A stretch of DNA of 64,000 nucleotides from the NCBI RefSeq assembly GCF_014656375.1, contig NZ_BNCH01000002.1:434001-498000 (forward strand). Reading direction: 5' to 3'. The DNA is from Aliiroseovarius zhejiangensis. Its GTDB lineage: Bacteria; Pseudomonadota; Alphaproteobacteria; Rhodobacterales; Rhodobacteraceae. The notes beneath the pieces are model-generated. The model saw only the letters and a list, made by a program, of their open reading frames with translations, was not told where the DNA came from and ran no database searches. Made by a program: the position numbers and the translations under genes. This document shows, piece after piece, positions 46,578 to 54,761 of this stretch. Each line of letters starts with the position of its first letter. Position 1 is the first letter of the stretch.

Positions 46578-47429
46578 TCAGCTGCCGCCGGATTTTGCGG
46601 TGTCGGGCAGGGTGATCCCGGCCACCTGTTCGGCGATCGGGTCGGTTGAGAGCGGATGCAGCTCTGCGCTGTAATCCTCGTCCCCCCTGAGCGGCGTCCA
46701 TTGGCCGCGGCGGTATATCTCCAGCGCCGAAAAGCGGGCCTTGTAATCCATCTTGGGGCTACCTGGTACCCAATAGCCCAGATAGACATAGGGCAGGCCA
46801 GCCTCGCGTGCGATCTGGATGTGATCCAGGATCATATGCGTACCAAGCGAGGTTCTGGTGCGATCGGGGTCGTAAAAGGAATAAACCATCGACAAGCCGT
46901 CATCCAGCACATCAGTCAGGCAGACGGCGCGCAGGGGGCCGGTGGGTTCGTCGCCCGGGGTCTGATCGGCGCCACGCTCGGCATATTCGATCACCCGGCT
47001 TTTGATCGGCGTTTCCTCGATCATTGCGGCAAATTCGAACACATCCATATCGGCCATGCCGCCATCGGCATGGCGCGTGTCCAGATAGCGGCGGAACAGC
47101 TCGTACTGGTCTTCGCTGGCCCAGGGCGCGCGGGCACGGCGTTCCAGATCGTCATTGCGCTTCATCGTGCGGCGCTGGCCTTTTGTGGGCACGAAATCCG
47201 ACACCCGGATACGTGCCGACAGGCAGGCCGAACATTCGGCGCAAGACGGGCGATAGAGCACGTTCTGCGACCGGCGAAAGCCTTGCTTGGACAGGGTGTC
47301 ATTCAGGGTATTTGCATGTTCGCCCTGCAGGGCGGTGAACAACTTGCGTTCCATCCGGCCATCCAGGTAGGGACATTCCTGCGGCGCGGTGACGTAGAAC
47401 TGGGGTGCGAGCGGTAAAGTATGTCGCAT
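46578..47429 (-). CDS. bpt: Aspartate/glutamate leucyltransferase (Bpt)
   Basis: This aminoacyl-tRNA-protein transferase of the ATE family (283 aa) is the bacterial type that adds leucine to N-terminal Asp or Glu, feeding ClpAPS degradation. N-terminal cysteines lie in [16 protein letters not shown] and [15 protein letters not shown]. The catalytic domain shows [20 protein letters not shown] and [20 protein letters not shown]. The start is chosen at 47429 ([15 protein letters not shown]); the frame extends 21 bases further. Confidence 0.92.
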   Translation of the reverse strand: MRHTLPLAPQFYVTAPQECPYLDGRMERKLFTALQGEHANTLNDTLSKQGFRRSQNVLYRPSCAECSACLSARIRVSDFVPTKGQRRTMKRNDDLERRARAPWASEDQYELFRRYLDTRHADGGMADMDVFEFAAMIEETPIKSRVIEYAERGADQTPGDEPTGPLRAVCLTDVLDDGLSMVYSFYDPDRTRTSLGTHMILDHIQIAREAGLPYVYLGYWVPGSPKMDYKARFSALEIYRRGQWTPLRGDEDYSAELHPLSTDPIAEQVAGITLPDTAKSGGS

Positions 47430-47549
47430 GACACTTTCAAGATTGTTCAAGTGTTCAAAAGTTAGCCCGGAGAACCTGATCCGGCAAGTCCCCGGCGCGC
47501 ATAAGGTAAATGGAACGCGCCGGGGCGCCTCAGATAAACTGACCCGGAG

Positions 47550-48038
47550 TCAGCGTCCGGCGGCGCGGTTGACGGCTGCGGTGCCCAGCATCATGTCGAC
47601 CAGGCTTTGTCCGCGCGGTGTGGTGCACATCATCACGATGGAAATCAGTTGCACGACAAAAGTCGACATCGACACGAAATAGCCCAGCGTGTGCAGCGCG
47701 GCCGTGGTGCGGTCGAACCGTTCGCCGCGATGGGTGCGCAGCTCGATCGCGGTCAGGCGCATGCCCAGCGTCGCCGACGCGTTCGACAAGGTCGTCACGC
47801 GATAGACGAAGCTGACCGCCAGATAGATCAGCCCCCAGAGGAAGAAGCCGATGCCGAAGGTCAGAAGGCTGATCAGCACGCAGATTGCGGCAATCAGCAC
47901 CACGTCGATCAGCCAGGCAAACAGGCGCTTCAGGGTGACATCGGCGTAGAACTCGGCCTGAGTGACGGGATCGGGCAGACCCCAATAGGGACGGCGACCG
48001 TGGTCATTGCGATGGTCGGCATGAGAATAGTCAGACAT
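47550..48038 (-). CDS. RDD-family membrane protein
   Basis: This 162-aa RDD-domain protein has the family's first helix with its Arg-Asp pair (LKRLFAWLIDVVLIAAICVL), a second helix (GIGFFLWGLIYLAVSFVYRV), ATLGMRLTAIELR, and a last helix (YFVSMSTFVVQLISIVMM) followed by QSLVDMMLGTAAV. The family is of unknown or ion-exchange-related function. It lies on the same strand as, and 94 bases downstream of, the DUF2852 gene. Confidence 0.85.
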   Translation of the reverse strand: MSDYSHADHRNDHGRRPYWGLPDPVTQAEFYADVTLKRLFAWLIDVVLIAAICVLISLLTFGIGFFLWGLIYLAVSFVYRVTTLSNASATLGMRLTAIELRTHRGERFDRTTAALHTLGYFVSMSTFVVQLISIVMMCTTPRGQSLVDMMLGTAAVNRAAGR

Positions 48039-48132
48039 GGTCGGTCCTGTGTGCTTGCGTTTGTCGGCAGACACCCGGCCCAAATTCAGGGGCCGGGCGG
48101 GGCTGTCACCTATGTAAGTGTCAGCGGTCGAT

Positions 48133-48669
48133 TTACGACTTTTTCTTCTTCTTGTCGCGGGCGGGTTCGTCCAGCACCTCGACATCGTCCATTTCGGCGT
48201 CGGCATAGTCGTCGGCGAAGTCGTCGTCATATGCCTCGTCGCGGGCAGCCTTGGCGGCATTTGCCCGTTCTTCCATGAACTGGTCGAACTCGGACTTGTC
48301 CTTGGCCGCGCGCAGGCGTTCCAGGAAGGCTTCGAATGCCTCCTGCTCGCTCATCAACCGGCGCAGGGTTTCCGCCTTGTAGGCATCGAACGCGGTGTTG
48401 CCCGAGGACGAGAAACCGTGGCGGCGTGCATAGCGTGCATCTTTCCAGGCGGTCGAGTCGGTGGAACGGCTGTGGCTGCATTTCGAAAACATGCGTTTGC
48501 TCCAGATCATATAGGCAAGAAGGGCCAGCCCGATGGGCCAGAAGAAGATGAAGCTGATGACCATGACCGCGATCCAAGCGCCTTTGCCGCGCTCATCCAG
48601 CCATGCTTCGCTTCGCGAAAACCAGCCGCGCGGGGCGGCGGGGAAGTCGGTTTGAGCGGCGGTGTTCAT
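48133..48669 (-). CDS. DUF2852 membrane protein
   Basis: This 178-aa alphaproteobacterial protein has one membrane helix (GAWIAVMVISFIFFWPIGLALL), a DUF2852 segment (SKRMFSKCSHS then TAFDAYKAETLRRLMSEQEA), a predicted helix rich in Glu/Arg/Ala, and an extremely acidic stretch (DDDFADDYADAEMDD) before a lysine-rich end (DKKKKKS). Function unknown. Two matching 19-bp inverted repeats lie upstream, implying tight control by an unidentified regulator. Confidence 0.85.
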   Translation of the reverse strand: MNTAAQTDFPAAPRGWFSRSEAWLDERGKGAWIAVMVISFIFFWPIGLALLAYMIWSKRMFSKCSHSRSTDSTAWKDARYARRHGFSSSGNTAFDAYKAETLRRLMSEQEAFEAFLERLRAAKDKSEFDQFMEERANAAKAARDEAYDDDFADDYADAEMDDVEVLDEPARDKKKKKS

Positions 48670-48694
48670 GTCAGGTCTCCGTTGTTGGCGTTGA

Positions 48695-48713
48695 ATGTGA
48701 ATGTCTTTCACAT
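48695..48713. promoter_or_regulatory. Operator candidate 1 upstream of the DUF2852 gene
   Basis: ATGTGAA, five bases, TTCACAT is a perfect 7-5-7 inverted repeat, 25 bases upstream of the DUF2852 start codon. Confidence 0.55.
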
Positions 48714-48751
48714 GACTAGGATGTGGGTATTTCTGTCCCGCCATCAAGGGG

Positions 48752-48774
48752 TAATGTAAAACTTTTTTACATTA
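48752..48774. promoter_or_regulatory. Operator candidate 2 upstream of the DUF2852 gene
   Basis: This is a perfect inverted repeat with 10-bp arms (TAATGTAAAA / TTTTACATTA) and a three-base centre. Its inner part, ATGTAAA-N5-TTTACAT at 48754-48772, has the same 7-5-7 design as candidate 1, 59 bases away centre to centre. Confidence 0.55.
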
Positions 48775-48800
48775 TTTGGCCAAAGCATTGAGGTGAAACG

Positions 48801-48826
48801 AAAAAAGCCGCCGAAAATCGACGGCT
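48801..48826 (-). terminator. Intrinsic terminator after the cytochrome b561 gene
   Basis: On the minus strand, AGCCGTCGA and TCGGCGGCT (48826-48818 and 48814-48806) pair with one G-U, followed by TTTTT. Confidence 0.85.
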
Positions 48827-48847
48827 CTTGCAGGGGTTTCAAGCGGA

Positions 48848-49378
48848 TTAGCCGCGCGGACCGAACCACATGCGACGGATCAGCCCGTCTTTCAGCACAA
48901 ACTGATGATACAGCCAGCCTGCGATATGGGCCAGGATCGTCAGGGCCAGCAAGGTGGCAATGATCCCGTGCGCCGCGCGCGGGGCCAGGTCATTGAAGGT
49001 CTCGGGCAGGGGGTCGCCCGATCCGCCGAACACGATGGCGGGCAGCCCGGCGGTGATCGAGATCCCGATCCCGCTGGCCACCATCAGCAATACCAGCACA
49101 TACAGCCCCCAATGCGCTGCGCGTGCGCCGGTGTTCAGAAGGGCGTTGCCTGCGTCCGCCTTGGGCGGGTGCGGCGTTTTCAACCGCGTAACCAACCGCA
49201 CCAGCATCAGCGCGCCGATCACCAGCCCGACCGTCATATGGGCGCGCAGGCTGAACATTTTGTCGGGGTTGTCATTGGGCAGGGCGGCCAGCACCTGACT
49301 GCCCATGATCAGGGCACCGATGACAAGCCCGGCAAGGATCCAGTGCAGGGCAACCAGTAGGGGGTGATAGCGGGTCAT
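48848..49378 (-). CDS. Cytochrome b561-type di-haem membrane protein
   Basis: This is a 176-aa CybB-like cytochrome b561 with four helices. Candidate haem-ligand histidines are in MTRYHPLLVALHWILAGLVI, SLRAHMTVGLVIG, AAHWGLYVLVLLMVA, and RAAHGIIATLLALTILAHIAG. It would pass electrons between quinol and a partner in the inner membrane. It ends in its own terminator. Confidence 0.9.
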   Translation of the reverse strand: MTRYHPLLVALHWILAGLVIGALIMGSQVLAALPNDNPDKMFSLRAHMTVGLVIGALMLVRLVTRLKTPHPPKADAGNALLNTGARAAHWGLYVLVLLMVASGIGISITAGLPAIVFGGSGDPLPETFNDLAPRAAHGIIATLLALTILAHIAGWLYHQFVLKDGLIRRMWFGPRG

Positions 49379-49492
49379 GATGGCCTCCGATTCATAAAGG
49401 TATGCGGCGTATCATAGATGCAGGTGCACGATGGGCAAGCAAAACTTGCAAATGCAAGTAACGGTATTTGCCGCCGCAGGACGGGCAGAGGG

Positions 49493-49972
49493 TCAGTCCC
49501 GGTCCGCGACGAAATCGCCCTTGATGGCAGAGGCAGCCGCGATCAGCGCAAGGGGCGGGGCGGGAAAGACATGGCGCGGGGTGCCGGCCGCCGCCCAGAC
49601 CGTGTCAAAGGCCAACAGTCGCGGGTCATAAAACGCCCGTACGGCCTGCGTCAGCCCGACAGGCGACACGCCCCCGATCGCAAAGCCGGTCTCGGCGCGG
49701 ATCAGTCGGGCATCCGCCTTGCCCAATGGCTCGCCCGCCAGCGCCGAGGCTTTCGCCGCATCCACTCGATTGCCGCCCGCGGTCAGAAACAGGACCACAT
49801 GGCCGCTGTCTTCGCCGCGAAAGATGATCGACTTGGCAATCTGGTCAAGCTCGCAGCCAACCGCGCGGGCGGCATCGGCTGCGGTGCGGGTGCCGTCCGA
49901 CATCTCGCGCACATTCGTGTCGATCCCAAGCTCGACAAGCGCCTGTTTCACGCGCTTCAGGCTTTTTGACAT
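49493..49972 (-). CDS. YbaK/EbsC-family aminoacyl-tRNA deacylase
   Basis: This 159-aa protein of the YbaK/ProX editing-domain family hydrolyses mischarged tRNAs (for example Cys- or Ala-tRNA-Pro). Typical stretches are AADAARAVGCELDQIAKSIIF, VLFLTAGGNRVD and ETGFAIGGVSPVG, with the conserved lysine in QIAKSII. The frame is open far upstream, but the ATG at 49972 matches the family. It is divergent from glnE. Confidence 0.9.
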   Translation of the reverse strand: MSKSLKRVKQALVELGIDTNVREMSDGTRTAADAARAVGCELDQIAKSIIFRGEDSGHVVLFLTAGGNRVDAAKASALAGEPLGKADARLIRAETGFAIGGVSPVGLTQAVRAFYDPRLLAFDTVWAAAGTPRHVFPAPPLALIAAASAIKGDFVADRD

Positions 49973-50105
49973 GTGACCGGACCTCGTGTTGATGCGTTGT
50001 CTGGCCACGTTATCCAAATGCACGATCAGCACAAGCCGGGGTATTGTTGCCGCACCGGGATCGAGTCCAGTTGACCCGCCCCGGTCGGCAGCGCAATTTG
50101 CGGCC

Positions 50106-52907
50106 ATGACGCATTCGCCCTTTGCCACCCGCATCACCCGTTGTCCGATTCCGTTCGAGGTCGAACCGGCAGACGAGATCGACACCCTGTTTGCCGACCA
50201 GCCTTCAGACATACGGGCGGTGCTGTCTGGCGCGGCAGGCTGTGCGCCGTATCTGAAAGGGTTGGTGGAGAAGCAGGCCGACTGGCTGCGCGACGCCTTG
50301 TCCGGCGCGCCCGAGGATGCGATCGCTGAGGTTCTGGTGGAGCTGTCACCTTTTGCGGACAATGATAGCGCCTTGCGGGCCAGCTTGCGCGTTGCCAAGC
50401 AGCGCATCGCGCTCTTGGCGGGGCTGGCCGATCTGGCCGGGGTGTTCACGCTTGAACAGGTGACAGGGGCGCTGACCGATCTGGCGGACATGGCCACCAA
50501 CACCGCCATGCAGTTTCAGGTGGCGCAGGAAATCCGTCGCGGCAAGCTGCCGGGCATGACCGAGGACGACATCGCCACCGCCGGTGGCATGGTGGCGCTG
50601 GCGATGGGCAAGATGGGCGCGTTTGAGCTGAATTACAGCTCGGATATCGACCTGATCATGCTGTTTGATGACAGCAAATTCGAGGGGGCGGATTTTCACG
50701 ATGCCCGCGCCAGCCACATCCGTGCCACACGAAAGATGAGCGCGATGCTCTCAGAGCTCACCGCCGATGGCTATGTGTTCCGCACAGACCTGCGCCTGCG
50801 CCCCGATCCGGCGGTGACGCCGGTCTGCGTCTCGATGGAGGCCGCCGAGCGATATTATGAAAGCCTTGGCCGCACGTGGGAGCGCGCCGCCCACATCAAA
50901 GCCCGCCCGTGTGGCGGTGACATTGCCGCGGGCGAGGCTTATCTGACCCGTTTGCGCCCGTTCATCTGGCGCAAGCATCTGGATTTTGCCGCCATTCAGG
51001 ACGCCCATGATATGCGCCTGCGGATCCGCGAACACAAAGGCCTGTATGGTGACATCACCTTGCCAAGCCACGATATGAAGCTGGGGCGCGGCGGCATCCG
51101 CGAGATCGAGTTCTTCACCCAGACCCGCCAGATCATCGCGGGTGGGCGCGACGAAGACCTGCGCGTTCGTGGCACTGTGGATGGGTTGGCGGCGTTGGCG
51201 GACAAAGGGTGGATCCCCACCGATGTGGCCGAGACCCTGACCGATCACTACCGCTTCCACCGCGAGGTCGAACACCGGGTGCAGATGATGCGGGACGCGC
51301 AAACGCACAAGCTGCCGTCGACTGACGAGGGGTTCGACCGGCTGGCGCGGATGATGGGGGAAGGCGATACCGACGCGCTGAAAGCGCGCATCCATGACGC
51401 CCTGTCCGAAGTGCATACGGTCACGGAAAGCTTCTTTGCCCCCGACGGCTCTGCCGCCGACACGCGCGAGCTGGACGAAACCGAAGCCGAGATTGTGCGC
51501 CGCTGGGAAAGCTATCCCTGCCTGCGCTCAGCCCGCGCGGTCGAGATCTTCAACCGGCTGAAACCGGACCTTCTGGCGCGACTTGCCGAAGCTCCGCGGC
51601 CGCATGACGCGCTGATCCATTTCGACGGTTTCCTGTCGCGTCTGCCCGCCGGTGTGCAACTGTTTTCCCTGTTCGAAGCCAACCCGACATTGGTAGACTT
51701 GATCATCGATATCGCCGCCACGGCACCAGCCCTGGCGGCGTATCTGGGGCACAATGCACAGGTGTTGGATGCGGTGATCGGCGGCGGATTTTTCGAAGAC
51801 TGGCCGGGGGCCGAGGCGCTTCAGGCGCAACTGGAAGACCGATTGCAGGACTGGCCGGATTACGAAGCACGATTGGATGGCACCCGGCGTTGGATGAAGG
51901 AATGGCATTTCCGCGTGGGTGTGCATCTTCTGCGCGGCCTGATCACGGCACGCGAGTCAGGCACGCAATACAGCGATCTGGCGGATGCGGTGATCCGCGC
52001 GATCTGGCCGGTGGTGGTCGGGAATTTCGCGGCCAAACACGGCGACCCGCCGGGCGCGGGGGCGGCGATCATCGGCATGGGATCACTGGGCGCGCGCAGC
52101 CTGACGGCAACCTCGGACCTTGACCTGATCATGATCTACGACCCCCAGGGTGAAGAGATGTCCGACGGCCGGCGCCCCCTGGCCACCCGCACCTACTACG
52201 CGCGCCTGACGCAAGCCTTCCTGACCGCCCTGTCCGCGCCCATGGCCGAGGGGCGGCTTTACGAGGTCGACATGCGCCTGCGCCCCTCGGGCCGTCAGGG
52301 GCCGGTCGCAACCTCGATCGACAGCTTCCGTGCGTATCAGCGGGACGAGGCCTGGACATGGGAACATCTGGCGCTGACCCGCGCGCGCGTCGTGACCGGA
52401 CCGGACAGCGTGGCCCAGGCCTATGACGCGGCCCGCGCCGAGGTGATGGCCTTTGACCGCGACCCGGCAAAGGTGGTGGCGGACGTGATCGACATGCGGG
52501 GCCGCATTGCCGAGGCGAAAACCGGCGGTGGCGCGCTGGATGCCAAGCTGGGCGTCGGGCATTTGCAGGACGTGGAACTGGTCGCGCAGGCGGCGGCCCT
52601 TCTGTCTCACGACACCGCGCGCGACCCGGCCGCGCAGATCGAACAGGGCGTGGCGCTTGGCTGGTTCACGCCCGCACAGGGGCAGGCGATGGCCGACAGC
52701 CACGATTTGATGTGGCGGCTTCAGGCGGTGTCGAAACTGTTGTCCGATGATCCATTGGACCTTGACGCGCTGGGGAAGGGCGGTCAGGACTTGCTTATGC
52801 GCGAGACCGGTGCCGAAAGTGAGGCGGCGCTGGTCAAGGAACTGGAGACCAGGGCAAGGGCCGCCGCCCGCGCCATAGACGAGGTGCTGGCATCACCCCC
52901 GAACTGA
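50106..52907 (+). CDS. glnE: Bifunctional glutamine synthetase adenylyltransferase/deadenylyltransferase
   Basis: GlnE (933 aa) adds and removes AMP on glutamine synthetase in response to PII and glutamine. Two nucleotidyltransferase cores are visible. The N-terminal one has ALGKMGAFELNYSSDIDLIM-like sequence with the DxD metal motif. The C-terminal one has GMGSLGARSLTATSDLDLIM followed by LYEVDMRLRPSG. Linking GlnE/helical regions lie between them. The frame extends upstream to 49986; MTHSPFATRIT is preferred. A 90-aa gene follows 27 bases later. Confidence 0.95.
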   Translation: MTHSPFATRITRCPIPFEVEPADEIDTLFADQPSDIRAVLSGAAGCAPYLKGLVEKQADWLRDALSGAPEDAIAEVLVELSPFADNDSALRASLRVAKQRIALLAGLADLAGVFTLEQVTGALTDLADMATNTAMQFQVAQEIRRGKLPGMTEDDIATAGGMVALAMGKMGAFELNYSSDIDLIMLFDDSKFEGADFHDARASHIRATRKMSAMLSELTADGYVFRTDLRLRPDPAVTPVCVSMEAAERYYESLGRTWERAAHIKARPCGGDIAAGEAYLTRLRPFIWRKHLDFAAIQDAHDMRLRIREHKGLYGDITLPSHDMKLGRGGIREIEFFTQTRQIIAGGRDEDLRVRGTVDGLAALADKGWIPTDVAETLTDHYRFHREVEHRVQMMRDAQTHKLPSTDEGFDRLARMMGEGDTDALKARIHDALSEVHTVTESFFAPDGSAADTRELDETEAEIVRRWESYPCLRSARAVEIFNRLKPDLLARLAEAPRPHDALIHFDGFLSRLPAGVQLFSLFEANPTLVDLIIDIAATAPALAAYLGHNAQVLDAVIGGGFFEDWPGAEALQAQLEDRLQDWPDYEARLDGTRRWMKEWHFRVGVHLLRGLITARESGTQYSDLADAVIRAIWPVVVGNFAAKHGDPPGAGAAIIGMGSLGARSLTATSDLDLIMIYDPQGEEMSDGRRPLATRTYYARLTQAFLTALSAPMAEGRLYEVDMRLRPSGRQGPVATSIDSFRAYQRDEAWTWEHLALTRARVVTGPDSVAQAYDAARAEVMAFDRDPAKVVADVIDMRGRIAEAKTGGGALDAKLGVGHLQDVELVAQAAALLSHDTARDPAAQIEQGVALGWFTPAQGQAMADSHDLMWRLQAVSKLLSDDPLDLDALGKGGQDLLMRETGAESEAALVKELETRARAAARAIDEVLASPPN

Positions 52908-52934
52908 TTTCGGGTCGCCACACCGGGGGGCAAC

Positions 52935-53207
52935 ATGACAGACCTCATCAAAGCCATCGACCCGCGCGGCCTGATCCGCGAAAGCTATCGCATCGACGGG
53001 ATCCGGATCGAGGAATGCCGATCCATCTTCCTGGACTGGGCGCTGTTCGACGATCACGAGATGCCGCAGGCTGAGCGGATCAAGACCCTGCTGACCCATT
53101 TTGGTGCCGACGCGCCGGAGCACCCGATGACCGAGGTGATGAAACTGGCGCTGGACGACGCTGCGGCGCCCAAGCGGCGTGGGGGGCGCAAGGGACGGGT
53201 GGGGTGA
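52935..53207 (+). CDS. Small conserved protein of unknown function (90 aa)
   Basis: This 90-aa soluble protein begins MTDLIKAIDPRGLIRESYRI. It has an acidic, helix-prone middle (RSIFLDWALFDDHEM) and a basic end (KRRGGRKGRVG). I do not recognise a named family. It has normal high-GC codon use, a GGGGGG-type ribosome site, and follows glnE closely, so it may be co-transcribed. The GC content drops right after this gene. Confidence 0.65.
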   Translation: MTDLIKAIDPRGLIRESYRIDGIRIEECRSIFLDWALFDDHEMPQAERIKTLLTHFGADAPEHPMTEVMKLALDDAAAPKRRGGRKGRVG

Positions 53208-53277
53208 GTAAATGTCGGCGTTGCGGGACATAGTTAGCATTCGCTGCGGTTGCGCCAATGGCAGCTTTGGAATGATC

Positions 53278-54111
53278 CTACTCCGCTGCTTCAATGCGTT
53301 TGCAGATGTCTTCCCAATACTTCGTTGCCGGACGGCTGGGGCCCGTCTCTGGGGCAAGTATCGAGTCTTTCCAAGCCTTGTGTGGGGCCGTGATGCGAAG
53401 ACCATTGCCCTTGGCTTGCCGCTTCAGAGCTGCAAATGCCTGTCTAAACCGATGGTCTCGGATTGCGCGATCATACTGCGATAACACGAAGACATAGTAG
53501 AAGAGGTTATACCTGCGAAATGGGAATTCTGTTTTCAGGAACCGACTGCCGATCCCGAACGTGCAGGGTCCCAGCGGCTTGCGGCTGTCCCAATGGTCCA
53601 ACAGGAAATCGACACCCTGATTGAGCTGTGCTTTCACCTTCTTGCTGTGTTTCCTGAAGAGACACGCGTCGAGGACCCAGAGTGTTGTTCCTGGATTGCT
53701 GGCATCCGTTTCAGGAGACTTGCCAAGCTTCGTAGTGGCACAGCGCCAGCCGCCGTCGCTCGCTTGATTAGACCGCAACCATTCATATGCCGCGTCCAGA
53801 CCTGGCCAGTCAGAAGCACCGAGGCGACCAAATACGCATAAGACGTTGGCTGTGATGCAAGGCAGTTTTGATTGCTTGTCTGTGTATCGAAAGGAACCGT
53901 CATCGTTCTGATATGTTTCAAGGAAGCTCAGGGCATCCTTCAAAACAGGATTGCCGGCGGCAGACCCTCCCAGCTGACCAATCGCATGCAAAACATCTAT
54001 GGTGCAGAACCCGGCTGGTGCATGGATATTGCCATCGAGACGAGACCAGAAAGGACCTCCGTTTTCATGCTGGCGGGCAATCAACGCGTTGATTTCAGGC
54101 TTTAAGTCCAT
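53278..54111 (-). CDS. Alpha-toroid protein resembling the terpene cyclase/prenyltransferase repeat fold
   Basis: This 277-aa protein has repeated helical-hairpin motifs of the prenyltransferase/squalene-oxidase type: FLETYQNDDGSFRYTD, WLRSNQASDGGWRC and, weaker, RQHENGGPFWSRLDG near the start. Each has the Q-x-(D/N)-G-(S/G)-(W/F) turn. No DxDD catalytic motif of class II terpene cyclases and no prenyltransferase zinc site are evident, so enzymatic activity is uncertain. Cysteines and aromatic residues are abundant. GC content (about 53-58% in sampled stretches) is well below the flanking glnE (over 70%), suggesting acquisition. No signal peptide. Confidence 0.65.
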   Translation of the reverse strand: MDLKPEINALIARQHENGGPFWSRLDGNIHAPAGFCTIDVLHAIGQLGGSAAGNPVLKDALSFLETYQNDDGSFRYTDKQSKLPCITANVLCVFGRLGASDWPGLDAAYEWLRSNQASDGGWRCATTKLGKSPETDASNPGTTLWVLDACLFRKHSKKVKAQLNQGVDFLLDHWDSRKPLGPCTFGIGSRFLKTEFPFRRYNLFYYVFVLSQYDRAIRDHRFRQAFAALKRQAKGNGLRITAPHKAWKDSILAPETGPSRPATKYWEDICKRIEAAE

Positions 54112-54151
54112 TCAAGAGGCCTCCTTCAGGGGCAACGACGACAATGCCGCG

Positions 54152-54577
54152 CTACTCGGGCGGCGGCGCGAACGCAGCAACGACCTGTTCGCCCGTCATC
54201 ATCTTGGTTTTGTTTGCGAATTCATAAAACGACGGCTTGCTATCAGTGAACACCTGCAAGGATAATTGCAGTTTTGATTGATCATCAAGCAACCCAACGG
54301 ACAACTGATACTCATCTGCCCCAATAATGTGGTAAAACAGGTTGGAGCCGCATGCCTTGCAAAAGCCGCGCTCGGCCCATTCGGACGAACGAACACGACC
54401 GATGTTTTCTTCACCTTCAAAGTTCACTTGATCGCAGGTAACTTCCATGAACGGCCCTGCGGACCAGCGGCGGCACATTTCACAATGGCAAACCGTGACG
54501 TCCGGCTTGGTTGCCTCTCCAGAGACCCTCACAGCACCACACAGGCACTTGCCCGTTAGTCCAAGTTTTCCAGCCAT
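54152..54577 (-). CDS. GFA-family (glutathione-dependent formaldehyde-activating enzyme-like) zinc protein
   Basis: This 141-aa protein of the GFA/CENP-V fold has the zinc-binding cysteines in GKCLCGAVRV, VCHCEMCRRWS and FCKACGSNLFYH. Most family members have unknown substrates, and the formaldehyde/glutathione role of the type enzyme should not be assumed. Sampled GC is near 48%, the lowest in the window, so it shares the foreign character of the alpha-toroid gene 40 bases downstream on the same strand. Confidence 0.88.
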   Translation of the reverse strand: MAGKLGLTGKCLCGAVRVSGEATKPDVTVCHCEMCRRWSAGPFMEVTCDQVNFEGEENIGRVRSSEWAERGFCKACGSNLFYHIIGADEYQLSVGLLDDQSKLQLSLQVFTDSKPSFYEFANKTKMMTGEQVVAAFAPPPE

Positions 54578-54699
54578 CGGTATTCCTTTTCCTCATAGCA
54601 AACGCGTTGTAGTCTGGATTCGAGACACTAAAATGCTATCAGTCGAAATGATCGACATGATTGATTTCCATCAACACCGGCACCGCAAGCGGCCATTCG

Positions 54700-54737
54700 C
54701 TACTTTGCAGAAATTTAGCACTGCGGGCTCAAAGTAG
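54700..54737. repeat. Inverted repeat CTACTTTG / CAAAGTAG
   Basis: The 8-bp perfect arms (54700-54707 and 54730-54737) enclose 22 bases in the gap between the GFA and MFS genes. There is no T-run, so it is not a clear terminator. It may be a remnant at the edge of the low-GC patch. Confidence 0.4.
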
Positions 54738-54761
54738 ACCTTCAAGTCAACTTTATCCCCC

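Noticed and set aside
46383-46649. 88-codon plus-strand frame starting in the ilvBN-bpt gap
   Set aside because: It runs into bpt on the opposite strand, has no ribosome site and no family resemblance.
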